Source: Parabacteroides sp. (GTDB lineage: Bacteria; Bacteroidota; Bacteroidia; Bacteroidales; Tannerellaceae). From it: a stretch of 23,610 bases of DNA. The position numbers and the translations under genes were made by a program. The notes beneath the pieces were generated by a model. It was not told where the DNA came from. It was given only the letters and a program-made list of their open reading frames with translations, and did not search any database. Shown here one piece after another: positions 7,683 through 15,281 of the stretch. The DNA lies in contig JAHHQS010000048.1 in the NCBI GenBank assembly GCA_020026285.1, positions 1-23,610 on the forward strand, given 5' to 3'. The first letter of the stretch is position 1. Every line of letters begins with the position of its first letter.

Positions 7683-8246
7683 ATGATCAATTCACAAGAC
7701 ATTAAGAAAGGTACTTGCATTCGTTTGGATGGCAAGCTTTATTTCTGTGTTGATTTCTTGCATGTAAAGCCGGGAAAAGGAAACACAATTATGCGTACAA
7801 GCTTGAAAGATGTTGTTAAAGGTGGTGTAATCGAACGTCGTTTCAACATCGGTGAAAAATTGGAAGATGTACGTGTAGAGCGTCGTCCTCATCAGTATAC
7901 ATACAGAGAAGGTGACCAGTTCCATTTCATGAACCAGGAAACTTTCGAAGATGTAATTATCGAAAAGGAACTTATCAATGGCGTTGATTTCATGAAAGAA
8001 GGTGAAATTGTTGACGTTATTTTGGATGCTTCAACTGAAACTGTTTTATATGCTGATATGCCAACAAAAGTTCAGTTGAAAGTTACTTATACTGAACCAG
8101 GTCTTAAAGGTGATACAGCTACAAACGCTTTGAAACCTGCAACTGTTGAAACTGGTGCTGAAGTTCGCGTTCCATTGTTTATTAACGAAGGCGAAATAAT
8201 CGAAATCAGTACATTAGACGGATCATACGTAGGTCGCGTACGCTAA
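7683..8246 (+). CDS. efp: Elongation factor P
   Basis: A 187-residue factor that enters the ribosomal E site and rescues stalling at polyproline stretches. Domain I ends in the conserved loop HVKPGKGNTIMRT, with Lys32 at the tip where other bacteria carry a beta-lysyl or other modification. The OB-fold domains II and III include EVRVPLFINEGEIIEISTLDGSYVGR at the C-terminus. The length is typical. No EpmA/EpmB-type modification gene is in the window. Codon choice is biased toward GGT, CGT and GTT, as expected for abundant proteins. It has its own promoter and a strong terminator. Confidence 0.97.
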   Translation: MINSQDIKKGTCIRLDGKLYFCVDFLHVKPGKGNTIMRTSLKDVVKGGVIERRFNIGEKLEDVRVERRPHQYTYREGDQFHFMNQETFEDVIIEKELINGVDFMKEGEIVDVILDASTETVLYADMPTKVQLKVTYTEPGLKGDTATNALKPATVETGAEVRVPLFINEGEIIEISTLDGSYVGRVR

Positions 8247-8256
8247 TTAATATTTT

Positions 8257-8313
8257 AAATGGATGAAATCTAATTGACGAAAGTCGATAGTTTTCATCCA
8301 TTTTCTTTTTTTT
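8257..8313 (+). terminator. Strong terminator after efp
   Basis: A perfect 12-bp inverted repeat AAATGGATGAAA (8257-8268) / TTTCATCCATTT (8292-8303) is followed by C and eight Ts (8306-8313). It lies only 17 bases before the radC start codon. Confidence 0.85.
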
Positions 8314-8329
8314 GTAAAAACCATACCCT

Positions 8330-9022
8330 ATGAAAAAGTTAACTATCAAAGAATGGGCTGAAGATGATCGCCCACGTGAAAAAGCTCTTCTCCGAGGTAT
8401 TTCCTCTTTAAGTAATGCCGAACTTCTGGCAATCCTGATAGGTTCCGGTAATAATGAGGAATCTGCCATTGAACTATCCCAGCATATATTGAATTCAGTT
8501 GATAATAATCTTTGTTCGTTAGGAAAACTGTCTTTGAACGATTTGACCTCCACCTTTAAAGGTATTGGTATAGCGAAAGGAGTGACCATTCTTGCGGCTA
8601 TGGAGTTAGGTCGCCGACGAATGGCTTCCGAACCAATTGTCCGTCCACAGATTCGTTGTAGCAAAGACGTGCATGAATTGTTCTATCCCATTATGGCAGA
8701 TCTGGATCATGAAGAATTCTGGGTCGCTTTTCTGAATCGTTCCAATCGTGTAATTGAAAAAATGAAATTAAGTCAAGGTGGAGTTTCCGAAACTATAGCC
8801 GATATTAAGATTTTGTTGAAAGGAGCCTTGAATGTATTGGCTTCAGGAATGGTTTTGTGCCATAATCATCCGTCAGGAAACTTACGTCCGAGTCAAGCAG
8901 ATGATCAATTGACTCGACGTATCCAGCAGGCAGTAAAACTGTTGGATATGAAGGTTCTTGATCATCTGATTATTTCGGATATGCGATATTACAGTTATGC
9001 CGATGAGGGAAAGCTTTATTGA
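8330..9022 (+). CDS. radC: RadC family JAB1/MPN-domain protein
   Basis: A 230-residue protein of the RadC/YicR group. It has an N-terminal helix-hairpin-helix-like region (about 20-100, FKGIGIAKGVTILAAMELGRR) and a C-terminal JAMM metalloprotease-like domain, with the metal motif in LCHNHPSGNLRPSQAD (H178, H180, D191). RadC was once linked to DNA repair, but the housekeeping function is unresolved. It begins just after the efp terminator and its last 7 bases overlap the end of the convergent EamA gene. No good promoter is visible between terminator and start, so it may depend on read-through from efp. Confidence 0.93.
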   Translation: MKKLTIKEWAEDDRPREKALLRGISSLSNAELLAILIGSGNNEESAIELSQHILNSVDNNLCSLGKLSLNDLTSTFKGIGIAKGVTILAAMELGRRRMASEPIVRPQIRCSKDVHELFYPIMADLDHEEFWVAFLNRSNRVIEKMKLSQGGVSETIADIKILLKGALNVLASGMVLCHNHPSGNLRPSQADDQLTRRIQQAVKLLDMKVLDHLIISDMRYYSYADEGKLY

Positions 9023-9969
9023 TTCTGTTTTCTCTTTGGTAAACGTAATGGAATTTTGGGAAATAATTTTCTGAATCTCATCAGGAAAGGAGAAATGTTG
9101 TTGCCTGCAATAATTAATGTTACTGCAACGAGAATCAGGATTACACCACAAATCATTCTGAATGTCAGAGATTCATCGAATATAATAACGCCGAAGAATA
9201 AAGCCGTGATAGGCTCTAATGCTCCTAAGATGGCGGTTGGAGTTGATCCTATGTATTGGATAGCCTGTGTCGTACAAAGAAACGAAAGAGCAGTAGGAAG
9301 AGCTGCTAGCGCCAGCAGATTTCCCCAAAGATACCATTGATCTGCATCCGGAACTTGTACATTCTGAAAGAATCCTACCCGGTAAATAAACAGAAACAAA
9401 CCGAATACCAGTACATAAAAGGTTAGCTTTACTGTTGCTATGTCTTTTAGAATTGGTCGGTTGGCTCCGACAATATACATGGCGTATGAAAGAGCGGAAA
9501 GCATTACGCAAAGAATTCCGTAAGTGTTAATAGATTCTCCGTTCTCACCTTTGTAAAGGAGAGCTATACCGGAAAGAGCCATGAATATACAGGCAACGGT
9601 AATAGGTTTTATCTTTTCTTTAAAGCCAAAACACATGATTAATGCTACCATAATAGGATAGACGAAAAGAATGGTAGATGCAATTCCGGCTTCCATATAA
9701 TGGTAACTTAAAAAAAGCATCAGTGAAGAGAGTGCCATCAGGATACCCATGATTACAAGAGGTAAAATCTCATTTTTTTTGATTTTGAAACTTCTTCTTC
9801 TTGATTTGATCATGATTGCCATGATAGGAATTGCGAATAGGTATCTGAAAAATAAAACAGAATCCGGATCCATACCTTCTTGATACAGAGGAAGTGTAAA
9901 TAAAGGATTCATTCCATAAGTAGCTGCGGCAATAGCACCTAAAATATAACCTTTTGCCTTAACGTTCAT
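9016..9969 (-). CDS. EamA/DMT-superfamily transporter
   Basis: A 317-residue integral membrane protein with ten hydrophobic segments in two five-helix EamA repeats. The first ends near the FMALSGIALLYKG turn (about 133-145) and the second near GVILILVAVTLIIAG (about 278-292). The N-terminus has the family-like GYILGAIAAATYGMNPLF. Members export amino acids, sugars or other metabolites; the substrate cannot be deduced here. It is third after the DUF59 and lpxH-like genes (23 bases after lpxH), and its stop overlaps radC by 7 bases tail to tail. Confidence 0.88.
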   Translation of the reverse strand: MNVKAKGYILGAIAAATYGMNPLFTLPLYQEGMDPDSVLFFRYLFAIPIMAIMIKSRRRSFKIKKNEILPLVIMGILMALSSLMLFLSYHYMEAGIASTILFVYPIMVALIMCFGFKEKIKPITVACIFMALSGIALLYKGENGESINTYGILCVMLSALSYAMYIVGANRPILKDIATVKLTFYVLVFGLFLFIYRVGFFQNVQVPDADQWYLWGNLLALAALPTALSFLCTTQAIQYIGSTPTAILGALEPITALFFGVIIFDESLTFRMICGVILILVAVTLIIAGNNISPFLMRFRKLFPKIPLRLPKRKQNQ

Positions 9970-9992
9970 TTTCTAATGTTTATGATTTATTG

Positions 9993-10760
9993 TTAGTCTG
10001 TTTCAAATTGATCCATATAAAGACATTCTCCATCCCAAACAATGTAGGAGAAATATTGCATCCAGTCGCCGGCTATCAAGATACGGCTAGTGCGTGAAAG
10101 CATCAGGTCAAGCATGATATGTCGATGCCCGAAGATGAAAAAATTTATATCCGGATGAGTTTTAAGATAGTCTTTAGCAAAAGTCACCAGATATTCGGAA
10201 GCTTCTCCCTGATAAGTCTTGGTCTTTTCTTTTTTTAATCCTTTTTTACGACTGCTTAGTGACCAGCTAAGAGCGAAGCCGAAGGTCCATCTTGGATGAA
10301 TACCTCCATAAAGAAATTGACAGAAACGATTTCTGAAGATTTTTCGCATCAGTTGGAATGCTTTGCTTCTATAATCCACTTCATCCCCGTGAGCCAGGAA
10401 GAATCGTTTACCTAAAAGATCGATAGTCAAAGGCTCCCGATGGATAATAGCTCCTATTTCCTGGGGTAAATAATCGAACATCCAGATGTCATGATTTCCA
10501 ATAAAGATGTGAATCTCTACACCTTCGTCTGAAAGTTCTGCCAGTTTTCCCAAGAAACGGGTAAATCCTTTAGGTACGACGTATTTGTATTCATACCAGT
10601 AGTCGAACATATCTCCTAGAAGCCAAAGTTCTTTGGCATCATCTTTGATACTGTTTAGCCAGCGAACCAGTTTTTTTTCGACTGCTCGGGGATCAGAATG
10701 AAATCGGGCGCCCAAATGGGCGTCCGATGCAAAGTATATTTTATTTCTTTTTGTTTCCAT
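9993..10760 (-). CDS. lpxH: UDP-2,3-diacylglucosamine diphosphatase, LpxH-like
   Basis: A 255-residue calcineurin-like phosphoesterase. The metal motifs are in order: SDAHLGARF (D13, H15), WLLGDMFDYWYEYKY (D50), FIGNHDIWMFDYL (N89, H90), FLAHGDEVDY (H124) and FGHRHIMLD (H212, H214). This layout and the DYWYE signature match LpxH, which cleaves UDP-diacylglucosamine to lipid X in lipid A synthesis at the inner membrane surface. The KKGLKKEKTKTY stretch is a likely membrane-facing basic segment. It is separated from the DUF59 gene by 3 bases. A related phosphoesterase of unknown substrate is the alternative. Confidence 0.87.
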   Translation of the reverse strand: METKRNKIYFASDAHLGARFHSDPRAVEKKLVRWLNSIKDDAKELWLLGDMFDYWYEYKYVVPKGFTRFLGKLAELSDEGVEIHIFIGNHDIWMFDYLPQEIGAIIHREPLTIDLLGKRFFLAHGDEVDYRSKAFQLMRKIFRNRFCQFLYGGIHPRWTFGFALSWSLSSRKKGLKKEKTKTYQGEASEYLVTFAKDYLKTHPDINFFIFGHRHIMLDLMLSRTSRILIAGDWMQYFSYIVWDGECLYMDQFETD

Positions 10761-10763
10761 TCA

Positions 10764-11081
10764 TTATAAGAAGCCAAGTTCAAGTTTTGCTTCTTCACTC
10801 ATCATGTCTTTGTCCCATTCCGGTTCGAAAACCAGATTGATTTCAACGTTTTTAACATCATTGATTGAAGCAATTTTCATACGGATATCTTCAACAATGA
10901 AATCTGCAGCCGGACAATTAGGCGCAGTTAATGTCATATCAATACGAACATTATTTTCTTCGTCTATGTCAACTTTGTAAATTAATCCTAGATCGTATAC
11001 ATTTACCGGAATTTCCGGGTCATATACGGTTTTCAACATAGCAACAATTGCTTCTTCTATCTGGAGAAATTCATTTTTCAT
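10764..11081 (-). CDS. DUF59/MIP18-family Fe-S assembly protein (SufT-like)
   Basis: A 105-residue single-domain protein with the family hallmarks DPEIPVNVYDLGLIY (residues 21-35) and LTAPNCPAAD with the conserved Cys56. It ends in INLVFEPEWDKDMMSEEAKLELGFL, common in Bacteroidota. Relatives (SufT, PaaD, the MIP18 domain) help mature Fe-S proteins. No other suf gene is in the window, so the role in Fe-S trafficking rests on the family. It opens a three-gene unit with lpxH and the EamA transporter, from a promoter inside the end of murF. Confidence 0.88.
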   Translation of the reverse strand: MKNEFLQIEEAIVAMLKTVYDPEIPVNVYDLGLIYKVDIDEENNVRIDMTLTAPNCPAADFIVEDIRMKIASINDVKNVEINLVFEPEWDKDMMSEEAKLELGFL

Positions 11082-11133
11082 TGTTCTGTCTGTATTAATG
11101 GCAGTTCTTCATTGAACTAACTCTGTTATTGCG

Positions 11134-11163
11134 CAAAGATACGAACTTTTCAGAGTAATTCAA
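11134..11163 (-). promoter_or_regulatory. Promoter for the DUF59-lpxH-eamA unit
   Basis: On the minus strand GTTG (11164-11161) is followed after 19 bases by TATCTTTG (11141-11134), fitting the -33/-7 consensus. The -33 part lies inside the 3' end of murF. This gives the three downstream genes independent expression, with a leader of about 45 bases. Confidence 0.7.
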
Positions 11164-12433
11164 CTACTTTTTCAAGAGCCATGCCATGCGATCCTTTCAG
11201 TAGAATATGATAACCTTCCAAAGATTCTTTCTGAAGAAAAGTCTTTAATTCCTCCGTTGTGCCGAATGTCTGAAAATCAGAGCCCACTTTACTGAAATGT
11301 TCTCCGCATAAAATAACTTTATCGAAACGATATTCTTTTAATTGATCAACAATGTGCTGATGTAAATCATCACTGGTAGGACCTAATTCTCTCATATCTC
11401 CTAAAATAACGGCTTTATGAGAAGCTTCAATCTGTGCGAAATTTTCCAAGGCTAGTTGCATACTGGTAGGATTGGCATTATATGCGTCAATAATAAGATT
11501 GTTCTTGCCGGTATTTTTCAATTGAGAACGGTTGTTGGTCGGTTCGTATCCGGCAATGGCTCTACTGATACGTTCAGCAGGAATTTTGAAATAGCGGCCT
11601 ACGGCAACAGCTGCCAGCACGTTATCCAGATTGTAACTGCCAATCAAATGAGTTGTAACTGCGTGAATCTTCCCTTGTTGTTTCCAGTCGAATGTTAAAT
11701 AAGGATTGGCATCCAGAACATGTCCGGTGACAAAATTGTCTTCTCCTTGACCGTATGTTATCTTTTCCAGATTGGATGATATGGAATGAAGGATCTCATT
11801 CTCGTTCTGAATGAAAATCTTCCCTTTTGTATGACGGAGAAAATCATATAATTCTCCCTTTGTCTTAATGACGCCTTCCAATGAACCGAACCCTTCCAGA
11901 TGAGCACAACCGATGTTGGTTATTATACCATAATTGGGAGCCACTATATCAACAAGTTCTTTTATATCTCCAGGATGATTGGCTCCCATTTCTATAACGG
12001 CTAATTCATGATCATTTGTCAGACGTAATAAAGTGAGAGGAACACCAATCTGGTTATTCAGATTCCCTTCTGTATATAATATGTTGAACTTGGAAGAAAG
12101 TACAGAGGCTATCAGTTCTTTAGTAGTAGTTTTTCCATTTGTACCTGTGATACCAATAACAGGAAGACCAAGGACTTTACGATGACGATGGGCTAGCTGC
12201 TGCAATGTTTCCAGGACATTGTCGACCAATATAGTTCGTTCGTTGATCTGATATTCTGGATTATCAATAATTGCATAAGCGGCGCCAGTGTCTAAAGCCT
12301 TGGATGCAAATTTATTACCGTCAAATCGTTCTCCTTTTAAAGCAAAAAATAAAGAATCATAAGGACAGTTTCTGCTGTCAATAGTTATTTTACGATGATG
12401 TACAAATAATTCATACAGCTCAGTGATGTTCAT
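11150..12433 (-). CDS. murF: UDP-N-acetylmuramoyl-tripeptide--D-Ala-D-Ala ligase
   Basis: A 427-residue Mur ligase that adds D-Ala-D-Ala to the UDP-MurNAc tripeptide, the last cytoplasmic step of the muropeptide. The N-terminal substrate domain has DSRNCPYDSLFFALKGERFDG (about 19-39). The ATP P-loop is GITGTNGKTTTKE (94-106). The central domain carries IEMGANHPGDI and the C-terminal domain the NRSQLK, DAYNANPTSM and LGDMRELG motifs specific to MurF. The length is typical. It is not inside a dcw cluster here, as is common in this phylum. The start ATG (12433) is divergent from the CDF exporter. Confidence 0.95.
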   Translation of the reverse strand: MNITELYELFVHHRKITIDSRNCPYDSLFFALKGERFDGNKFASKALDTGAAYAIIDNPEYQINERTILVDNVLETLQQLAHRHRKVLGLPVIGITGTNGKTTTKELIASVLSSKFNILYTEGNLNNQIGVPLTLLRLTNDHELAVIEMGANHPGDIKELVDIVAPNYGIITNIGCAHLEGFGSLEGVIKTKGELYDFLRHTKGKIFIQNENEILHSISSNLEKITYGQGEDNFVTGHVLDANPYLTFDWKQQGKIHAVTTHLIGSYNLDNVLAAVAVGRYFKIPAERISRAIAGYEPTNNRSQLKNTGKNNLIIDAYNANPTSMQLALENFAQIEASHKAVILGDMRELGPTSDDLHQHIVDQLKEYRFDKVILCGEHFSKVGSDFQTFGTTEELKTFLQKESLEGYHILLKGSHGMALEKVVELL

Positions 12434-12460
12434 AGCTCAAATATTCTTTTTAAGTCTGCA

Positions 12461-12468
12461 CAAAAATA
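12461..12468 (-). promoter_or_regulatory. Candidate -7 element for murF
   Basis: TATTTTTG on the minus strand fits TAnnTTTG and is 28 bases before the murF start. No clear -33 element. Confidence 0.45.
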
Positions 12469-12556
12469 AGCATAAATGAAGAATTAATGAAACTCGTTGA
12501 AGGAAATAGTTCCTAATCAAAAGAATGATTTTATTGTAAAATTCATCATTTGTAGG

Positions 12557-12589
12557 TATTGATAATATTATAAGCCTTTAATAATTTTG
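12557..12589 (+). promoter_or_regulatory. Promoter of the CDF exporter gene
   Basis: TATTG (12557-12561), 20 bases, then TAATTTTG (12582-12589) match the -33/-7 consensus. The start would be near 12596, giving a leader of about 100 bases that contains two adjacent palindromes. Confidence 0.6.
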
Positions 12590-12609
12590 TTACAAAACTT
12601 TTATAGAGG

Positions 12610-12637
12610 AATGAAACGGTTTTCATTACATTGTAAT
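12610..12637. promoter_or_regulatory. Two adjacent inverted repeats in the CDF exporter leader
   Basis: AATGAAA (12610-12616) and TTTCATT (12621-12627) form a 7-bp perfect inverted repeat with a 4-base gap. ATTACA-T-TGTAAT (12625-12637) forms a second dyad overlapping its end. They lie just downstream of the predicted start of transcription, a common operator position for a repressor; metal control is an inference from the gene. A role as RNA hairpin is equally possible. Confidence 0.4.
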
Positions 12638-12696
12638 AATTGTTTTTGTTTACTATTAAGCAGGTTAAGTGAATATATAAGAAAAATATAAATGTT

Positions 12697-13629
12697 ATGG
12701 GAAATTATCATCATACACATTGTCTGCTTCATGATCATCACCATCATCATCATGTGCATGCTCCGGAATCAATCAACCGGATTTTTGTTTTTTGTGTAGC
12801 GTTGAATCTGGCTTTTGTTTTGTTTGAAGTTGTCATGGGACTTTCTTACAATTCTGTCGGATTATTATCGGATGCAGGACATAATATGGGGGATGTTTTT
12901 AGTCTCCTTTTGGTTTTGTTGGCATTTCGAATGGCCAAGTCGAATAGCAACAGTCATTTTACGTATGGTTACAAGAAAGGTACAATATTGATCTCTTTGA
13001 TTAATGCTGTGATTCTGTTAGTTGCAGTAGGTGCCATTATTGTAGAAAGTATTTATCGTTTAAAAGAACCATCAACGGTATCGGGCGCTGCAATTAGCTG
13101 GACTGCCGGTTTGGGAATCTTGATTAATGGTCTTACAACTTGGCTGTTGATGAGAGGACGAAAGAATGATTTGAATGTTCATGGGGCCTTTCTTCATATG
13201 TTGATGGATACATTAGTCTCAGTTGGTGTTGTTATTTCTGGAATCATTATCAGTTTGAAAAATTGGGTGTGGATCGATCCTGTAATTAGTCTGATAATAG
13301 CCTTGATGATTTTACTTTCTACTTTCAGACTGTTAAAGGAAAGTCTTTATTTGACGTTGGATGGCGTTCCGGAATCCGTTGATTTGACAGAGATAAAAAA
13401 AGCAATTGAAGAAATGCCCGAAGTCAGTAGTTGGCATCACCTGCATGTCTGGGCTATCAGCACGACTGAAAATGCAGCTACGTTACATGTCGTTCTGAAA
13501 GACCTGTCACAGCTCAAAGTCGTTAAAGACTGTTTGAAGGAATGTTTTAAGGCTAATGGTATAGGACATTGCACGATAGAATGTGAAACGATTGATGAGG
13601 TCTGTGAAGACGTTCTTTGTGGTATATAA
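12697..13629 (+). CDS. Cation diffusion facilitator zinc exporter (CzcD/ZitB type)
   Basis: A 310-residue inner-membrane antiporter exporting Zn2+ and perhaps related metals in exchange for protons. The first 22 residues are histidine-rich (HH at 5-6, H8, H13 and a run at 15-20), a likely metal-sensing or -loading arm. Six transmembrane helices span about 28-215. The transport site is HxxxD in both TM2 (H62 and D66 in SDAGHNMGD) and TM5 (H167 and D171 in HMLMD), the pattern of zinc-preferring members. The cytoplasmic C-terminal domain has WHHLHVWAIS (about 244-253) and a Cys-rich end. It is convergent with the CobW-like gene, sharing one terminator. The metal is inferred, not proven. Confidence 0.92.
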   Translation: MGNYHHTHCLLHDHHHHHHVHAPESINRIFVFCVALNLAFVLFEVVMGLSYNSVGLLSDAGHNMGDVFSLLLVLLAFRMAKSNSNSHFTYGYKKGTILISLINAVILLVAVGAIIVESIYRLKEPSTVSGAAISWTAGLGILINGLTTWLLMRGRKNDLNVHGAFLHMLMDTLVSVGVVISGIIISLKNWVWIDPVISLIIALMILLSTFRLLKESLYLTLDGVPESVDLTEIKKAIEEMPEVSSWHHLHVWAISTTENAATLHVVLKDLSQLKVVKDCLKECFKANGIGHCTIECETIDEVCEDVLCGI

Positions 13630-13670
13630 TGTTTTCAGTGTTTCTGCAGACTTCCTTAATAAATTCAAAT

Positions 13671-13710
13671 AAAAACGTCTCTGATATTTTTTCAGAGACG
13701 TTTTTATTTT
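13671..13710. terminator. Bidirectional terminator between the zinc genes
   Basis: A perfect 14-bp stem AAAAACGTCTCTGA (13671-13684) / TCAGAGACGTTTTT (13692-13705), with a short 7-base loop and T runs on both strands, ends both convergent genes. Confidence 0.9.
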
Positions 13711-13742
13711 TAACCGGATATTGGGAAAATTAAACTGATTGT

Positions 13743-14981
13743 TTATTCTTCCAGACAGGCATCCAAATCTTTAATGATTTGTTCTTTATCCATATTCTGA
13801 CCAATAAATACAATTTTCTGCATTCTGTCACCGTATTTACTATCCCATTCGTTCAGGATGCCTGGTTCCTTTTCTAAAATCTTTATTATTTCTTCTTCGC
13901 TTAATGAAGCATACCAGGCTCCCGCTTGGAAAATCTGCATTTGTTTACCAGCCTGTTCGAATAAATATGACATATTGGGCTGATTCTTGAAGTAACAGAT
14001 ACCTTTTGCACGGATAACACTTTTAGGCCAGCGGGCATTTAGGTAGAAATCTAGTTTAGGAAGATTGAATGCAGGACGACGGAAATAAACGAAAGTGCTG
14101 ATGTTATATTCATCTGCTTCTCCTTCGTCATGATGGTGATGATGATGGTGGCAATGGCAGTGACCTTCTTCATGATCATGCTCATGTTCGTGGTGATGTT
14201 CGTGCTCATGATGTTCATCTTCCTCTTCATGATTGTGATCATCATCAATGATTTTGCTAAGTTCATGTACCCATCCGGCAGAATTAGCCACTTTTGCAAA
14301 ATTATATGAGTCTGTGAAAATTAATTTGTCCAAAGGAACGTCAGCATAATCACATTCTATAATATGAGCTTCCGGTTGAAGAACCTTGATAATCTTTCTA
14401 AGTTTCTGAAGTTCCTTTTCGTCTACCTCGGATGCTTTGTTTAATAATATAGTATTACAGAATTCTATCTGTTGGATAAGAAGACTTTCGATATCTTCTT
14501 CCTCGTATTGGTCTTGAGTCAGTTTTTCTCCATTGCTGAATTCGTCCCTCATGCGCAAAGCATCCACGATAGTTACGATATTGTCAAGTCGGCAGATACC
14601 ATGTCTGGTATATTCGTCTCCCATGCGGGAAATAGTATTGATGGTTTTGGCGATAGGAAGAGGATCGCAGATACCACTTGCTTCAATGACAATGTAATCG
14701 AATTTTTCAGTCTTCATCAGATTGACAATCTGTTCTATCAAATTGGTCTGAAGAGTACAGCAGATACATCCATTCTGAAGAGAAACCAGATTGTTGTCGT
14801 CGGTACTGACAACTCCCTCTCTTTGAATTAGGTCTGCATCAATATTAACTTCACCTAAATCGTTTACGATAACAGCGAATCGTACGCCTTCTTTGTTTTT
14901 TAGAATATGATTGACTAATGTTGTTTTGCCACTTCCCAGGTAGCCGGTTAGTAGTAGTACGGGAACTTCTTTATTATGCAT
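13743..14981 (-). CDS. CobW/COG0523-family GTPase, probable zinc metallochaperone
   Basis: A 412-residue cytoplasmic G3E GTPase. The P-loop GYLGSGKTT spans 13-21, the metal-binding CxCC is GCICC (71-75), and the Walker B-like IEASGICDP is near 99-107. NKAS (181-184) stands where NKxD is usual. A histidine- and acid-rich linker runs about 248-285. The CobW C-terminal domain follows (STFVYFRRPAFNLPKLDFYL, RAKGICYFKNQP). COG0523 proteins deliver zinc, cobalt or nitrile-hydratase metals; no cobalamin genes are nearby, and the adjacent CDF exporter suggests zinc. The His-rich linker is encoded by a low-complexity run of CAT/CAC/GAA codons. It is monocistronic, with a -7 element about 50 bases upstream. 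Confidence 0.9.
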   Translation of the reverse strand: MHNKEVPVLLLTGYLGSGKTTLVNHILKNKEGVRFAVIVNDLGEVNIDADLIQREGVVSTDDNNLVSLQNGCICCTLQTNLIEQIVNLMKTEKFDYIVIEASGICDPLPIAKTINTISRMGDEYTRHGICRLDNIVTIVDALRMRDEFSNGEKLTQDQYEEEDIESLLIQQIEFCNTILLNKASEVDEKELQKLRKIIKVLQPEAHIIECDYADVPLDKLIFTDSYNFAKVANSAGWVHELSKIIDDDHNHEEEDEHHEHEHHHEHEHDHEEGHCHCHHHHHHHDEGEADEYNISTFVYFRRPAFNLPKLDFYLNARWPKSVIRAKGICYFKNQPNMSYLFEQAGKQMQIFQAGAWYASLSEEEIIKILEKEPGILNEWDSKYGDRMQKIVFIGQNMDKEQIIKDLDACLEE

Positions 14982-15029
14982 TTCTCTTTAGTATTTGTTT
15001 TTTAGAAAAAGTATATTTTTTGTGCCGAA

Positions 15030-15037
15030 CAAAGATA
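15030..15037 (-). promoter_or_regulatory. Candidate -7 element for the CobW-like gene
   Basis: TATCTTTG on the minus strand matches TAnnTTTG exactly, 49 bases before the start codon. There is no clear -33 element, which would fit an activator-dependent or regulated promoter. Confidence 0.55.
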
Positions 15038-15215
15038 ATAAATAATAGTTGTCGATAGAATTAAATCAAGCCATTTATCAGATATGAAAATCTTCTTCTA
15101 TAAAGTATTTTGGAAATAGAGTTTTGGACATGAAGACTTATACACTCAAATGATGATAGTCTGGTTTTACTACGAAATCATGATATTCTCTGTAATTTAT
15201 ATGGGTGATGTAATT

Positions 15216-15281
15216 AATTCATAATAGTGAATTATATAACTCATAATTATGAATTGATTAATTCACAATTGTGAATCAAAT
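15216..15281. repeat. Three tandem 22-bp units, each with an 18-bp palindrome
   Basis: Units begin at 15216, 15238 and 15260. Each starts with an imperfect palindrome of consensus AATTCAYAATWRTGAATT: AATTCATAATAGTGAATT, AACTCATAATTATGAATT and AATTCACAATTGTGAATC. The second has a perfect 12-bp core and the third a perfect 16-bp core (ATTCACAATTGTGAAT). Dyad centres are at 15224.5, 15246.5 and 15268.5, exactly 22 bp apart, about two helical turns. A degenerate fourth unit may precede them (15194-15215). The pattern fits a cooperative dimeric regulator bound on one face of the DNA; the protein is unknown. Confidence 0.75.

Noticed and set aside
12597..12696. NiCo (czcD) riboswitch before the CDF exporter
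   Set aside because: The GC-rich four-way junction and conserved G-rich loops of that class are not visible in this AT-rich leader.
14120..14240. Dense repeat-like run of cat/gat/ttc triplets resembling a microsatellite, with an alternative open frame on the same strand
   Set aside because: It is the codon pattern of the His/Glu-rich linker of the CobW-like GTPase, in frame with a complete gene. The alternative frame is a shadow.
14051..14299. Methionine/isoleucine-rich open frame in the CobW-like gene
   Set aside because: It is a shifted reading of the histidine-codon run; its composition is an artefact of that repeat.
15216..15281. CRISPR array or plasmid-type iteron origin
   Set aside because: The repeats are contiguous with no unique spacers and no cas genes. 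No replication initiator gene or DnaA-box cluster is near, and the flanks are core chromosomal genes.
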